8,458 nt of DNA, taken from NCBI GenBank assembly GCA_026417815.1, contig JAOACN010000553.1, forward strand, positions 1 to 8,458, written 5' to 3'. The notes under the pieces were generated by a model. The model worked only from the letters and a program-made list of their open reading frames with translations. It did not search any database and was not told the DNA's origin. The DNA is from Chloroflexaceae bacterium (GTDB lineage Bacteria; Chloroflexota; Chloroflexia; Chloroflexales; Chloroflexaceae). Positions 8,069 through 8,458 of the stretch are shown here, piece by piece (within the stretch, counting starts at the first letter, position 1; every line of letters begins with the position of its first letter). The position numbers and the translations under genes were made by a program.

Positions 8069-8380
8069 AGTGGAAGCCTCCTCTCTGAGGATCTGCTGCG
8101 GATACGATGAAATTACAGCGCAAGCTGCGGTGGCGACACAATACCACGTCCAGCGGCGCGCCGCAAGGGCCACGCGCGCGCGCCTGGAATCTGACGCAAA
8201 ATCCCTACCCACTTGCTGAGTGAGTCAATTGTAGGGTAGTTGCATCAAAAAACATTAAGCTGGTTGTAAACTTTCGGTAAAGAAGCGACAACCCCCCGCT
8301 GTCGCCCGCCTGTCAATCTGGTCTGCCCCTCAACGGCGCCCCGGTCCTGCGGACTGGTTGTGTAGAGCTGTGGAACACGC
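8069..8380 (-). promoter_or_regulatory. Gene-free upstream region, probable promoter of the synthetase operon
   Basis: I find no credible gene in these 312 bases. The part 8221-8280 is clearly AT-richer than its surroundings, as expected near a promoter. On the minus strand TTGACT (plus 8223-8228) is a good -35 match but is followed only by weak -10 candidates such as TAGGGA. An alternative is TTGCGG, 17 nt, TATTGT, closer to the gene. Neither is convincing, and the transcription start cannot be set from sequence. Farther out are two small hairpins: GCGACA/TGTCGC (8285-8305, 9-nt loop), and CCGGTCC/GGACTGG (8341-8357) with one wobble pair. Confidence 0.35.
8077..8082 (-). promoter_or_regulatory. 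Ribosome binding site of the propionyl-CoA synthetase-like gene
   Basis: AGGAGG on the minus strand lies 8 nt before the ATG at 8068 and fixes the start against longer upstream extensions of the frame. Confidence 0.85.
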
Positions 8381-8458
8381 CTCCACACCTCCACACCTCC
8401 ACACCTCCACACCTCCACACCTCCACACCTCCACACCTCCACTCCTCCACACCTCCAC
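8381..8458. repeat. 8-bp tandem repeat (CTCCACAC)n reaching the window edge
   Basis: Nine full units of CTCCACAC run from 8381 to 8452, followed by six bases of a tenth at the window end, so the true length is unknown. All are identical except the eighth (8437-8444), which reads CTCCACTC. The other strand is (GTGTGGAG)n, with GG every few bases. Because 8 is not a multiple of 3, every frame gives an 8-residue peptide repeat (EVWRCGGV in one), with no sign of being a gene. Confidence 0.95.

Noticed and set aside
8069..8212. 48-residue N-terminal extension of the propionyl-type synthetase from a GTG at 8212
   Set aside because: It has no family similarity, and AGGAGG sits 8 nt before the ATG at 8068; the hydrophobic stretch in it is not convincing as a signal peptide for a cytoplasmic enzyme.
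8245..8442. Minus-strand 65-codon frame with EVWRCGGV repeats
   Set aside because: It is simply the 8-bp tandem repeat translated; there is no ribosome site or non-repeat domain.

Overview
The window is GC-rich DNA that reads like a chromosomal segment of a Chloroflexota bacterium, most likely class Chloroflexia (Roseiflexus/Chloroflexus relatives). The reasons are the secreted protein with WFERARFE-type modules, the GC-rich intergenic repeats built on GGGAGGGC/GCCCTCCC, the 8-bp minisatellite and the gene content. This placement comes from recognising family styles, not from a search.

Layout from left to right. (1) The window opens inside a long secreted or surface protein gene (+, up to 1487). 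It has WFERARFE-type modules, a proline-rich linker and three repeated Ig-like domains. (2) Positions 1488-1776 are intergenic and hold a tandem array of a 56-bp GC-rich unit ending in a perfect hairpin and T-tract. (3) A CYTH-domain triphosphatase-like gene (+, 1777-2379) follows. (4) Positions 2380-2546 are a second intergenic stretch, with a bulged hairpin and a degenerate copy of the same repeat family. (5) Next is an HD-like/CHAD fusion gene (+, 2547-4148). (6) A perfect 15-bp inverted repeat lies between convergent genes. (7) Two tandem minus-strand genes encode AMP-forming short-chain acyl-CoA synthetases: a propionyl-CoA-synthetase-like enzyme (8068-6170), then an acetyl-CoA synthetase (6143-4209). 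(8) A 312-base upstream region with no gene follows, ending in an 8-bp tandem repeat that runs off the window.

Functionally there are two themes. CYTH and CHAD are domains of inorganic polyphosphate and triphosphate metabolism. The HD-like N-terminus of the CHAD protein resembles the C-terminal HD-type domain of Ppx/GppA exopolyphosphatases, so the CYTH/HD-CHAD pair looks like a small polyphosphate module, although hairpins separate the two genes. The second theme is activation of short-chain fatty acids. The two synthetases are 26 nt apart, each with a strong Shine-Dalgarno sequence, and almost certainly form one operon. Their acyl-pocket residues differ in the way that separates acetate- from propionate-type enzymes.

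The most unusual sequence-level feature is shared by the two plus-strand intergenic regions. Each carries the 17-nt pattern G3-A-G3-N3-G3-A-G3, whose last two G-runs are also the left arm of a hairpin, followed about 10 nt later by a T-tract. This looks like a repeated terminator-like element in which a G-quadruplex and a hairpin could compete. I see no defence system, CRISPR array, transposase, tRNA or rRNA.
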